A stretch of DNA of 64,000 nucleotides from Tetradesmus obliquus (GCA_030272155.1 CP126193.1:7688001-7752000), one strand, 5' to 3'. Shown: positions 47,860-59,249, counted from the first letter of the stretch. Numbers and translations: made by a program. Notes: generated from the letters alone by a model not told the origin.

Positions 47860-50103
47860 GCAACGCTGACAACAGCATGGTGCAGCAGTTGGATGGGCTG
47901 CACTGGCGCATTCACATTGGTGATACAGGGCAACACAACATCCACTCATACAATGTGACTTCAGCAGTGCCAAATCTGCGCTACGGACCTCTCGTACCGC
48001 GGCAAATGTCATGGCACAGTGCACCTGCCTGCACAGCAGCAGCACCCTCAGCTGTGCAGCAGCATGCATAGCACCCACCTGCACGGTCTGCAGCTGCTTC
48101 TCTGCCGTGCCCACGAGCGCCACAGGCTGCTTCGTAAAGGGTGCCACGCCAGCCAATGCGAGGCCGATGCCTTCATCCACAATCATCTCCAGCTGCACTC
48201 CACGCGACGCAAGCAGCTCGGCAATGTGCACTGATGGCAGCAGCACATGTGTTTGCCAACACGAGAGTTGCAACACGCAGATTCAAGCAGGGGTGAGGGT
48301 GGGCGAGATGGTGGCAACACCCGACCTGCTGGGCAGTGTGTGCACTGCAGGTAGCAGCACATGTGTTTGCCGACAGGAGCAGTTGCAACACGCAGACTCA
48401 AGCAGGGCTAAGAGGTGGGGGAGATGGTGGCGACACCCAACCTGCTTTGCGCAATGAGCACTGCGGACATGAGCGGGAGATACACACAGCAGCCACAAGA
48501 AGGATGGAAGGCCGCCTCATCTCAAAGAGCATATGCGGCGATTCTTGGTGCCTCAATGCCCACACATTGCTTGCCAAACCAACATACGCACGGGTCTAAA
48601 GCATCCCTGCATTTGCACCAGTCATATGCATGCACATGCCACGTGTGATACAACATATATGCGCTCACTCGCCCCAAGGTCGCCTCCAACCTCCTCATCA
48701 TGGCCAAAAGCAAACAGCAGGCTGCGGGCTGGCTGGAAGCCCTGCCGCAGCAGCGCCAGCGCGGCTTCAAGCAGCGAGACAACGCCCACTTTCACGTCCT
48801 GCGCGCCCCTGCCCCACACCGCACCGTCTGCAACCGCCCCGCTGAAGGGCGGGTGGCGCCAGTCCTGCAGCCACGCGCCACACCAGCAGCAGGCATACGG
48901 CAAAGCAGGCATAGTGGCAGCAGTGGGCGGTCAGGTGTGTGGCTGTTGCAACAGGTTGCTGATGCTGCTGCATAGCCGCCAACATGGATCCTAGTGCCGC
49001 CCAGCAGCACATACTGCGGCAGTGCCATCACATTACATTGCATTACATGCTCCACTCAACGAGCAGCAAGAACATCAGTCGGTAGCCAACGAGAGGCTCA
49101 GTGCCACAGGCTGCTGCTGCCTACAGCACCACGACCGCCACCATCATAGCTATGCTATAGAAATAATGGTGGTGAGAAGTGACGCAACAGGCACCACAGC
49201 CCTGCACAGCAACACTGCCCTATCCACTCGCCTGCAGCGTCTCTGCAGTCACTGGCACCACATCTGTGTGGCTGATGAACAGCACGGGCCGCAGCTGCTG
49301 CTGGCTGCCGCGCCATGTCAGCAGGAAGCTCAGCGAGCCGCTGCCAAGCTGTGTTTCCGATGTGCGGTTTTGTTTCAGGCCGCAGCAGGAAGGGGTTGGA
49401 TGTACGTGGCAGTGTTGTGAGAGGGTGGTGGGGGTTGGAAGGGAACAGGCAGCACTTGTGCTACACCAGCGTGCCAGCTGCTGTGGGACACTACTGTGAA
49501 TCAGACAGCTGCGATTATGTGTTGCCACTTGATAGCACTCTGCTGTCTTGTATTTGGCTGCAGGTTTTCAATTAGCGCCCTCAGCTGCTGCATCCTGCAT
49601 CATCGTGTGTGCCTCTCCGACTGCAGCTGAATGCTTACTCAGATGTATCACCACAGCTTTGCCCAACGCATCTGATCAGCTGGCTCACTCACCTGTTCAA
49701 CTTGGAAGTGCTGCCAAATGTCCGTGTAAGCACTGGCTAGCCAAGCCCCTAACTTGTGAAACTCCTCTACGTCAACTGCATGGTGTTCTGCATCTTGATT
49801 TGAGGTTGTGGCAAATTGAAGCATTTCACTGAAGTGCTGCACGGCATCTTCCAAATATGGCAGGCTGCACTGCTGTAAGCTGGCCCCTGAGGTTGGTGTA
49901 GGATTGCCTCCTGCTACTGTTGCTGCTGCTAGTAGCACGAGAGGTAACCAGCGTTTAAACCCATCGAGCAACATTTCAAAACCAAGATTAAAGATGGTAT
50001 GATCAAATTCCTTTTGCTGTTGAGCTGCTGAGGATGAATGAAAGGGTCCAAATTTATTGGTGACAGCCACGTCGGCATCAGCTGCTACCGTGCCGGTCGT
50101 CAC
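45176..50103 (-). CDS. Peptidase M20 family protein (PM20D1/carboxypeptidase-S type)
   Basis: Nine exons from the ATG at 50101-50103: 49693-50103, 49232-49348, 48669-48864, 48079-48230, 47642-47810, 47314-47414, 46348-46496, 45739-45914, 45176-45447; 580 residues. A membrane anchor (WLPLVLLAAATVAGG) lies near residues 52-67. Zinc-site motifs appear in order: FISHTDVVPV (His and Asp), DWRHPPFSGAVADG, WGRGAQDVKVG (bridging Asp), FGHDEEVGGDLGA (catalytic Glu pair), MTDSRHYARL and RIHGTNERM near the end. The dimerisation domain (VTVQSPGGHSSKPP ... NVLPQSGSVTINFRLLPGD) sits between. The family cleaves or forms amide bonds in acyl-amino acids or dipeptides; the substrate is unknown. Intron 2 appears to have a GC donor (CAG|GCGAGT at 49231). 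The sixth intron contains a 49-bp minisatellite. Confidence 0.9.
46692..47132. repeat. Nine-copy 49-bp minisatellite in an intron of the M20 gene
   Basis: Units start at 46692 and then every 49 bases to 47084. They are identical apart from a single A-to-G change in the eighth. Because 49 is not a multiple of three and no stop occurs, all three + strand frames stay open and encode the same 49-residue periodic peptide. The array lies antisense in intron 46497-47313 of the peptidase gene. Confidence 0.97.
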
Positions 50104-50397
50104 GTCGTGCGGAGTTCAGCTCGCGATCTGAATGCATATGTATCAGTAGTACCCTTACACTGGCAAGCTTCCACGTCATCAAGCACAACTACGTAATTGC
50201 CAAAATGACAAGGATGGTTTAGAAACAATTTGAACGAGAGGCAGGACCAAGGAAACAGAGTGCACCGCAGTTGGCTCCCTGCCAGGAACCGGGAATCAAT
50301 GAACCGCAACATGCATCATAACCTGAACTGAGAGTTTGCGGGTCCTGCCACTGTCAACGGTCAGCCTGAGCCCTGAGACTGAGGGCTGTTGGTATCA
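50104..50397 (-). promoter_or_regulatory. Gap between the aminotransferase 3' end and the M20 start
   Basis: Both neighbours are on the minus strand. TTACA at 50155-50159 (TGTAA on the minus strand) is a candidate poly(A) signal for the aminotransferase gene, 239 bases after its stop. The rest must hold the M20 promoter, so the space is tight. No TATA box was recognised. Confidence 0.4.
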
Positions 50398-53300
50398 TCA
50401 CAAGTGTGACGCTGCTGCTTCCGATGTCACCAGCTCCTGCAGCGCCTGCACAAGAGACTCAAGCTCCTGCTCGGTGTTGTAGTAAGCCACGCTGGCCCTC
50501 AGCACCTCCTGCAGGCCCCGAGCAGTGAAGTCTAGGCGGGAGGAGCCAGCACCTGAAACGCTCACCTGCAGGGCACACACACCGCACACACATGGGGGCT
50601 TCTGCACCAGCATTGCTGCAGGTGAACGGTTGTACAATTACCATGCCTAAAACTGTCATATTGCATGGGCATCCAGCACGCACGAGGAAGTCCTGCATGC
50701 ACCTCTAGCGATACATTGCAGCAACATGCCTGTTCTTCGACAAGAGCCCCACTGCGCAGTGTGATGGTGCGACAGGATTCATGACATGTGTACACATCAT
50801 GTGGGATGTGCTGTCCTGCAAGCAACGGCTTGCAAGGTGCCCGCTCACATTGATGGGTGGCTGCCTGCTCTCCAGCCACTGCCGCACTGCAGCAGCATCA
50901 GGGTGGGAGCGCAGCGTGAAGCTCACAATGCCGCACAGCTGCCGGCCCTTGTCATGTATGGCGAGGCCAGGCACATGCTGCTCAAGCAACTGCCGCAGCT
51001 GCGCTGCAAGCTGCTGCGTGCGCTGCCAGCAGCGCGCGACGTCCTGCTCTAAGCAGTACTGCACAGCTGCGCCAAAGCCAGCCTGCAGGCAGTGGCAACA
51101 GGCGTTAACTAACAACATCGGACGGTGCGAATACATGATTACTGCATTAACACCTACAAGATAACCAGGTCTGAGGCATGGATTTGATTGCAGGAAGCAA
51201 GAAGAACACATTTCAAGGGCACACTGTGGAGCATGGGCTGGGTATGAGCAGCTAGGCACCGACACATATGTATAGCCGCGCGTCTCTTACCTTCGCAGCC
51301 ATGCTCACTTCATACTGCTCGTAGCGCACAGCGCCATCATACAACTCGTAGCTGCTCGGGCCTGTCCACTGTGCGCCGTGAATGTCAATCATTGCAGGCT
51401 CCCAGCCTGACGTGCTGCTGCCCTGCTGGCTCCTCCCGCTGCTTTCAGGTGCTGTGACGCTGCTGCTGCTGCTGCTGGTGATGGTGGTGGCGCTTGCTGT
51501 GGTGCTGTTGCGCGCATACAGGAAGCCAATGCCTCTTGGGCCGCGGAAGTACTTCCTGCTTGTGCCTGCATCCAGAACCACAACATCAACTGCATGGACG
51601 CGGAGTACTTCACCCAAGCGTGTCGTAAATGTTTGATCCGAGTAGGATACAGCCTTTCAGCGCCAGAGCCAGCTTCAGTCCTGCTTACATGTGTAAAAGG
51701 GAAACTCTCCCTTTACAACCGGGGCTTTGGCTGACACGACTCAACCTTGGTTCCTGTGTCGCTGCGGCTGTGCCAACAACCAGAACAGTGCACAGCTGTG
51801 CTGTGCTGGCAGCACAGCACAGCTGTGCGCTGGGTGCGAGTACTTGGTATGCAGCAGACGTGTGCCTGTGTGCAGCTCTGCTGCATGCGCAGGCATGCAA
51901 CGCTGGTGTCCCCTAATGCTGCGCTAAAGGCAAGACACAAGCTGACATGCACGCCTGACAGGTCACCACCATCAAACCTCTATCTCACGCCAACTTCAAC
52001 AGCACCACAGGTTGCAGCAGGGTCTAACAAACCCCACCTGTCAGGAAGTCACACTGCAGCTGCTGCACATCCAGCGGCACCTGACCAGCTGTCTGGCAGG
52101 CATCCAGCAGGAACGGCACGCCAGCAGCTGCTGCTGCAGCGCCTACTGCTGCTGCATCGTACATACGCCCGCTGCTGGTTGGCACATGGCTGATAGATAC
52201 CAGCACTGGGCGGGGCTGCAAGCGACACGAGGCATTTGAGACAGAACACATTCCGTATGATCAGCGCCTTCAGGCCGCACTCCAGTGCTCGGTTTGTGGT
52301 GCCGAGTTGCAAGAGCAGCAGCCTGCTGCCTCTATCAGGGCGTGTTAATCTTGATGTATGTGGAGGTCGCTGTCGCACCATCGTGCATAGTGCCAGCCAG
52401 TCATAGCGGCTGCTATGGCACATGATCGGCAGCAACTGCAGCAGCAGCTGCTTCCTGCAAGCACTGCTTGCTGCAGCCCAGGGCCGCCCACCTGCTGTTC
52501 TAGCAGTTGCTGCAGGTGCACCACCACAAGCACCTACACAACTCCTATGGCGTGCACCGCTGCATCTCCACATAAAGGAGCAGCGGCCAGCTCATGCGGA
52601 GTTTATCCTGCAGTTGCTGCAGCCTGGGCCGCCCACCTGCTGTTGTAGCAGCTGCTGCAGGTGTGGGATGCTGATGTCGCCTTCTGGGGTCTCTGGGATG
52701 ACCTGTATGCGCACCCCTGTGCGCTTCTGCGCCTGCAGCAGGGCACAGCCAGCGTGAGTGGCTACTTGTAGCAGGGCATGCCAAGAGTGTGTGACCATGC
52801 GTGCACTGCTGCACAGTGGGAGCAGGTCGGTAGGGCTGGCACAGACACATAGCGTTTATCAGCGCAAGGTGCTGCTAGCAGCAGCAACAGATGTCTTGCA
52901 GCGTTGGTACCAAGGTCCAACCACATGAGGCCGAAGCAGGCTGTGCAAGCCACCACACATCAGTGCAAGCCCATACAGAGTCCGCCTGTTCCGCACACAC
53001 GCGCTGCAGATACACAGCCAATGACCAGGGCAATGCCCGCTCGCCTGCCTGCCTGCCTGCCTGCCTGCCTGCATCTGCCTGCATTTGCCTCGCTACAATG
53101 TTGCCTCACTGCAATGCTTGCCAGCATGGACAGATGAAGGGTGACAAGCTCACCTGCAGGAAAGCCAGGTAGTTGCTGCCGTACTCGGCCACTGATGTCA
53201 GGATGACGTCGCCGGGCTTGAAAGGAATGCCGTGGAACACCTGCGAGCTCACACAACTGCCATTCAATGTGACGGACAAGAGCAGCATGGTAGTAGCCAC

Positions 53301-54601
53301 ACAGCTGCGGAGCACCTGCACTGTCTTGCGCCAGCAAGAGACGGCTGCGCCTGTGGGAGGCAGGCAGTACCGCAGTATAGTAGAAGCAGTACACGCACAT
53401 GCATGGTAGCTGGCTTGATACGGCCAAGCAGCATCATGCGCAGCGCATGTGCTACGCAGCGCAGCGCAGCGCATGTGCGTGTGCAGTGCAGCACCATGCG
53501 CAGCGCATGTGCTGCAGGCAGCAATCACTTGATATGGCAAAGTAAACACAAACACAAAGCAGCATGCAGCATGCGCAGCGCATGTTCTGGAGGCAGCACT
53601 CACCTGGGCCCAAGCCGATGTGGCGCTGCCTACAATTGCAATCTGCAGCAGCAGACCACAGCAGCAGGCGGACGGCACAACCACCGTCACACCGCATCAC
53701 TGCGCCTTGCTGGATGGTAGCATACTGTGTGCATGTGCAGCTGCTCTACAGCGTTGTGCGGCTATTTCACGTGAAGCACCAGGGCCCGGTGCTCTCTTGC
53801 ACGAGGTACCCAGGATCACACGCATGCGCTGTGCAATCTGAAAAATGTGCACGCCAGCAGGCCTTGACTTGAATAGTTGCAAGCCAGCCAGGGGTTGTCA
53901 CCTCGTTTGGTGAGCAGTTGAGCAGCTCCGCTAGCGCAGTGTAGGGTAGCGACAGCTGTCGCGCCAACCTGGCGGAGAGGTGTGGCCAGCGCACAGATGT
54001 GGCATATCACACACGCATTGCAACAATGCAAGCGCTGCTTGCTGTTGGGGTGTGACTTGCCATGCGGTGCACGAACAGCAGGCAGGCACGCAGTGCACAC
54101 CATGCCCTAGGGTCTTCCAGCAGCAGGTTAAGCTAAGTTAGTTACAGCATTGTATAAGGCCAAATGCCAAGGCCCCACCTGCGTTGAGTCTCATATCCAC
54201 CCCAGATTGCCTCCTCCTGCAGATAGTGCTGCACTGCATCCAGCACACACTGCGGCTGCAGTGCAGCTCCTGCAGGTGGCAGACGCATGTGTTTGCTGCT
54301 GAGCAGAAGCATTGAATAGCAGTTTGATCGAAGACATGTGCCTGTTGGGTACTGTGGCTGTGTTAACTGGCGAGCTTAGGGGTGCCTGTCTGATTGACAG
54401 GACAGCAACGCTGCATTTTGCGCTGAGTTCATGTGACGCAGACGCAGAATGCATCAAGCTGCCGCTGTCAGTACACGCACCTGCATTGTTAAAGTGGATG
54501 ACGTGCTTGCACCCAGGCGTGTCTGCTCTGCACTTGTGCCACCATCCTCCTTCATGTGACCTGGAAGCAGCAGCGCCCATGCTGCTCGGCCTCAGGTGCA
54601 T
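50398..54601 (-). CDS. Class V PLP-dependent aminotransferase/cysteine desulfurase-like enzyme
   Basis: Ten exons from the ATG at 54599-54601: 54481-54601, 54179-54269, 53902-53968, 53604-53642, 53154-53240, 52637-52732, 52038-52215, 51291-51565, 50849-51082, 50398-50565; 451 residues, all GT-AG. Motifs in order: HFNNAGAALQP, IWGGYET, IAIVGSATSAWAQ, DVILTSVAEYGSN, SISHVPTSSGRMYDAA, PFLLDACQTAGQVPLDV (cofactor-binding Asp), GTSRKYFRGPRGIGFLY (Lys for the PLP Schiff base), then IDIHGAQWTGPSSYEL and the C-terminal small domain. This is the isopenicillin-epimerase/selenocysteine-lyase-like branch of fold type I enzymes, not the mitochondrial NFS type. The reaction cannot be told from sequence. 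The start is the first ATG; no clear transit peptide. The 3' end of exon 6 is duplicated in its downstream intron. Confidence 0.88.
51790..51828. repeat. Perfect 18-bp inverted repeat (hairpin) in an aminotransferase intron
   Basis: Arms 51790-51807 and 51811-51828 are exact reverse complements around a GGC loop. The element lies in intron 7 (51566-52037) of the class V aminotransferase gene. It could fold in the pre-mRNA; no other role is evident. Confidence 0.9.
52480..52665 (-). repeat. Duplicated end of aminotransferase exon 6 with its donor
   Basis: About 40 bases at 52626-52665 (coding CAG-rich end of exon 6 plus the GTGGGCGGCC donor on the minus strand) recur at 52480-52519 in the downstream intron, 146 bases away, with two mismatches. 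The second copy also keeps the GTGGGC donor. The copied coding part reads in frame for only a few codons before a stop (TTCTAGC on the + strand reads as CTAGAA). Confidence 0.85.
53425..53590. repeat. Short palindromic repeats (CATGCGCAGCGCATG) in intron 4
   Basis: The self-complementary 15-mer CATGCGCAGCGCATG and variants recur about four times between 53434 and 53584, linked by CAGCG runs and two copies of a TTGATA.GGC.AAG segment. All lie inside intron 4 (53241-53603) of the aminotransferase gene. Confidence 0.75.
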
Positions 54602-54906
54602 TGCTGGATTAGCAAGACAGCAGCACTAGAATCAACACAGAAGCCGCATCAGCCCTGTATAATGACATATAATGCGCCAACATGCAGCAGTAGGCGGCCG
54701 TAGAACTTACAAGAGAGCAGCAACCGAAACGTTGTGCAGCAGGTGTCATCCCACCCAGAACCCTGGAACTCTGGAGCTGCATGTAGCGCCCCTCGTGCGT
54801 GAAACCCATGCAAAACTGTAGCTTTTGTTTGTGCGTTGTCTTTATTGTCCTCGTCTGCTTTTAAGCGCCCGCAGGACAGCCACAGATCGCACCCACTTAC
54901 GGAGCA
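54602..54906. promoter_or_regulatory. Divergent promoter region
   Basis: About 305 bases separate the ATG of the aminotransferase (minus) and that of the DUF6817-type gene (plus), so a bidirectional promoter is likely. A TAATGACATATAATG stretch near 54659-54673 is the most AT-rich part. Confidence 0.5.
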
Positions 54907-57697
54907 ATGGCCGGTCACGACGCACCGCAGAGCTCAGCAGAGCTGCTACCGCCAATCGTGCACACATTTATTAGACAAGAGTACAGCAAGACTGATCCAG
55001 CACTACCGGAGATGCTGGAAGTGCTGACAGCAGTGGGAGCAGCAGAGTGCTGGCACAAGAAGAGCACCTTCAAGGCGAGAGGCTGCTTAGCACTGTTCAT
55101 CAGGCACATGTACTTACGTTGAAAACGGAAATATGAACTTGTGCAGTGCATGTCAGTTCCATGAGGTGTTATTGCGCTGAGCAACAGCACACAGCTGCAG
55201 CACTGCAACCGCCACAACCACCCTAAGTGCATGAACACTGGCCCCATCGGTTCGCCTGCATCATCCTGGGGTTTCATGTGTTGCAAGGTTCTTGTGTTGC
55301 TGTCCTGCAAGCAGGCTCACCTTCTGGAGGTCTACAAGATCCTGAAGATCTGGGGCACTGATGATTCCCTTGCACGCTGCGGGCTCATGCACAGTGAGCA
55401 GCAGCACCAGCACCAGCAGCAGCAGCAGCACGATATCACGGCTGCATTGCACGGCTTTAACAGCGCAGCAGCAAATAGGAGAGATGAGGGTTCTCACTGG
55501 ACAGCACCTGACACCACAAGTGCTGTTTCTGCGCAGCGGCTGCGTGCAGCGCAGCATCAAGCGCCACATGAATGGCCCTGAACACATGCTTGCTATGGGC
55601 TACAAAGCATACAGCTGCTGCCTCAGCCGACCCTTTCCTGCTGCTGCTGTTGCTGCTGCTGCTGCGCAGGCGCCTACAGCAACAGCTTTGTGAACCTTGC
55701 CATCTTCAAGCCTGATGTGGAGCGCAGCAGGGTGGCGCAGCTGATAGGGCAGGAGGCTGAGGCGCTCACGTACAGATTCTGCGTGGTGAGGGCAAGAGAG
55801 CCAGAGAAGCATGTGGGACAGCAACTGGCCGGCTGCTTTAGTTGTGGGCTTGCAGTGCCAGATGGCAACACAGCGCTCCTGCTCTGTCTGGCAGTCAAGC
55901 CGATGAGGCCGGTCTCTGCTTTTGCTGCAGGCACAACAGCAGCAAACGACGTCGAATCAAGTGCAACTTCCTGCGCCCAATTGCTGCTGCACAGTGCTGT
56001 CTGTATATCTGCGTAGCATGTCTCAAGTACTGCTCGCGCTGTGTGTGCTGCTGTGCTGCTGCTGTGTCCTGCAGGTGCCTCGTCAGCAGCTGATTCAAGT
56101 GGACCTGCTGGACAAGCTACCCATGGGCTCACCAGACCTAACAGTGCCTGCAGGAGGGCTGACAGTGCCACACATACGCACAGGTACAACGTGCCTGTGC
56201 CACCATGTGTGCAATGCGACTTTGCAGGACGCTGTAGTGGCAAAAATCAGCAACAGCAGCAGATGCACAAAACCTTCAAAGCTGCTTCACAGCAAGCAGG
56301 AGAGCTGCTGCAGGTTGCAGCGACCTTTTGGCTGGGGCAGTTGTTGGCATTGACCATGTTCGGCTGAATCACCCTCATACTCTCATGCAACATCCAGTCA
56401 ACGCTGTCTGGCTCTCAGTCAAACATGGTCAAACATGGTCAAACTGTTGGTGCTGTTGTCCTGCAGGCGAGCCGCTGCACGTTGACCTGCTGGAGCTTGG
56501 TCAATTCCTGGTGTTGACCATGGCTGACTTTGCTGAGCAGCTGTTCAGCTGGCAGGACTGCATGTTTGGCAACACAGACGGCGCACTGAGGCTGGAAGGG
56601 GCACCTGACCCTGAACCCCGCTACTTGTGGTGAGGCGCATGGCCCAGTAGTTGAAAGGCACGGCATGTCTCGCCGCCTGGCGTGATTCACATGAATTTGC
56701 TGGTTGTCTGCGACGCTGGCGCAGTTGCTGGCATGCTTCTCTGGCGTTAACCACCGGCGCTGTCCACCCTGCGTCTGCATCTGTTCTCTCACGTGTGCTA
56801 TGCACTGCTGGCCTACTCATGCAACATTGTCGCCCTGTGCTGCTTGCTTTCATTCTATCCTGCGCTGCACTGCAGGCCAGGGCCCATGCTTCCAGGGCTA
56901 TGGGTCAGCGCAGTCAGCCGCATGGGGCGCTTGCTGGTTTCCTGCAAGCAGCAGCTAGAGGCAGCAGGAGACCCACGAGCAGCGCAGCTCACCATCCCAC
57001 CCGTCTTTGACCACTGCAGCTGCATCCTCACCGAGCAAGACCAGCAAGCGGCGCGGGACTTGTACTGGGAGGTTGTGTCAGACATGCAGCAGCAGCACCC
57101 GCAGCATGCGCAGCAGGCAGCAGAGAAGCTGCAGCGCGTTATAACGTTAAACCCCTGGGTGCCAGAGCCACACCTGATGCTGGCGCAGCTGCACATACAC
57201 GCGAAGGAGTGGGGCGCTGCATGCGAGGCAGCAGGGACTGCGCTGAAGCTGTTTGCGCAGTGGGGCACCGCTTGGGACAAGCGCATGCCATGGGACGCTT
57301 GGGTGAGGGCAGCGCAGCACTGTGGCTGTGTACTGCTATATAATGCTGAGAAGTGCTTTGTATTGCTGTGATGCTCACAACTCTAACATGCACATGCCGC
57401 ACATAGACGCTTGGGCGAGTGCCGAGCATTGTGTGTGCGTGCTGGCTCACAACTCTGACATGCACATGTCACCACACCGTGGTCAAGTACGCATGTGGGG
57501 GCAACGCTTGGCACAAGCGCAGGCCTTGGGACGCTTGGCTGAGTGGTGTGCCAATGTGACTGCTCACTGGGTTTGATCTGTGACATGGTAGCCCAATAGG
57601 CATGCCACGGAAGTGCATGCGCGTGCACTGCGCCGCAACAGCTGCAATAACGCCTGTGTGCTTCCACCTGCTGCTGCTGATGAGTTAGGCTGTGCTC

Positions 57698-57741
<44 letters not shown>

Positions 57742-57842
57742 AGGTGGCGTGGACGCGTGTGTGCTATGAGGCGGCAGTGGAGCAGCACTGGCCGCAGCAG
57801 CCGCTGGGTGTGCTCAGCATGGGTATGGTGCAAGGGCTGTGA
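54907..57842 (+). CDS. DUF6817-type protein with a helical C-terminal region
   Basis: Seven exons: 54907-55074, 55315-55393, 55670-55785, 56075-56183, 56467-56629, 56876-57302, 57744-57842; 386 residues. The N-terminal part matches DUF6817: a KKSTFKAHLLEVYKILKIWG helix, GLMHSAYSNSF with its conserved His, and VERSRVAQLIGQEAEALTYRFC. This resembles HD-like helical folds, but the family has no known activity. It continues with LLELGQFLVLTMADFAEQLFSWQD. The C-terminal half (about residues 215-355) contains a TPR-like stretch: PEPHLMLAQLHIHAKEWGAACEAAGTALKLF. The first intron seems to use a GC donor (AAG|GCGAGA at 55075), since only that join keeps the family motif in frame. The end of exon 6 is duplicated in intron 6, and the last acceptor is preceded by a long CTG run. 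Confidence 0.82.
57269..57543 (+). repeat. Duplicated end of exon 6 of the DUF6817-type gene
   Basis: The 39 bases at 57269-57307 (last codons WDKRMPWDAW plus donor) recur at 57505-57543 with a few mismatches, 236 bases downstream within intron 6. A shorter fragment of the same end (GACGCTTGGG) appears near 57408. Flanking text CTCACAACTCT.ACATGCACATG also occurs twice (about 57374 and 57448). Confidence 0.88.
57703..57743 (+). repeat. (CTG)n tract ending in the acceptor CAG of the last exon
   Basis: About thirteen CTG units run directly into the CAG that precedes the last exon of the DUF6817-type gene at 57744. Confidence 0.9.
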
Positions 57843-58021
57843 GGCGGCCTGAGCTGCGCTGGGCAAAGCAGAGCTGCTGTGATTTTAGGATTAGGAGCTA
57901 CTTGCCATATTGCAGCCTGCCGGTGCGCTAGCGTCACGGCCCCAATTCAGTTGATGGCTGATGGATCAGGTGGTTGCCAAATGATCCGGTCATGGCTCTA
58001 ACACGGGTTTTGTAGCCGTTG

Positions 58022-58026
58022 TGTAA
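58022..58026 (+). terminator. Polyadenylation motif TGTAA of the DUF6817-type gene
   Basis: TGTAA 180 bases after the stop at 57840-57842. Confidence 0.5.
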
Positions 58027-59211
58027 TGCACAAATTGTCAGTTGTCAATCGACTTTAATTCCCCTTACCTCGCAAACCACCACAACCTCGCCAATCCAGC
58101 CATGCGGCGGTGCGATCAGGCCTGTTGCAGTGTGTAGCAAGTCCTAGGCAAGGTGCGCGGGCAATGATCAGGCAGGAGATAACTCGTGATGGTGTGTCTG
58201 CACTGAGGCATTGTCACGCATGCAACACTGTTGTTGGTGCGGCTCAGGATGTGCACCCTGGCACTACTAGTAGTACTAGCAACGAGTTGAACTGCCAAGT
58301 CAGTGGCCATGGGTGGGATGCACTCTGGTGTGGCACGGCACTCTATCCTGGGGTTGATGTATACTTGGCTGCTGCTGCATTGATGCTATGCTTTGCGCAA
58401 GTCAGTGATACATTCAACAGATGTAGAGAGTGACAAGGGAGCACCACTACTGTTGCGCTGCAATGGCATATGCCTGGCAGTTGCGGCGTACCGCCTTGAT
58501 GCTCCTTCTGGCATGGCGTTTGTGAGGAATTTGATCTGTTTCTACAGCAGCAAGCCCAGACTATAGGCCGTTGATGTAGGGAACTTTTGCAGTCTGCTGA
58601 TGTTTTGTAAGACTTTGCAGCCACAGAAAGATGTAGTTCTCATGTTACATTGGCAAGGTGCGGTGCACTCCCAGACTAGGCGCTGTTTTTACTAGCACTC
58701 TTTTACTCCAGGCGGAGTACAAGCTCACTCAAAAGACAGATGTAGGCAACAGTACCATATATATACTGCCCGCATATCACCAGGCTGCCATAGCTGCCAT
58801 GCCCCGCACTGCGCAGCACGGCATGCCATGTACAAGCAATGTTAACCCTGTCACGCTCAGCTTGCAACACAGAGGTATGTGGCTGTTGCACTGCAATGCA
58901 TGCGCAAGGCACCAACTCGGACACTCGCATGATCAACACTCTGCCCAAGTACAACAACGCACTACATACTGTGCATGCCACTGTGCGCATGTACATCTCA
59001 ACCATATTACCCACCCACACGCACCCCCTGAAAGAACTCATCCCCTGATCCACCTGTCTCCACTCCAGATAGATTGAAGCAGGTTGTGTCGTCCACATGT
59101 GCATGCAACCAGTTGCTGTCAGTTGCAGCGGCGAGGCGTGTTCCTGTGTTTCTGCATGTAAATATCCTCATCAGCTCCTGTGTCTGCAAGTAGTGCGTGA
59201 CACTGGGCCTG

Positions 59212-59249
59212 GAAGCACCAGACACAGTGTGCACTGTGTCTGGTGCTTC
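59212..59249. repeat. 38-base near-perfect palindrome
   Basis: Arms 59212-59229 and 59232-59249 (GAAGCACCAGACACAGTG and its complement) are perfect over 18 bases with two bases between. Confidence 0.93.

Noticed and set aside
48667..48673. A GC donor (GGG|GCGAGT) at the end of M20 exon 3
   Set aside because: The GT donor four bases further (GTGAGC at 48668) gives the right phase and restores GGDLGAMHIAELL, so no GC donor is needed here.
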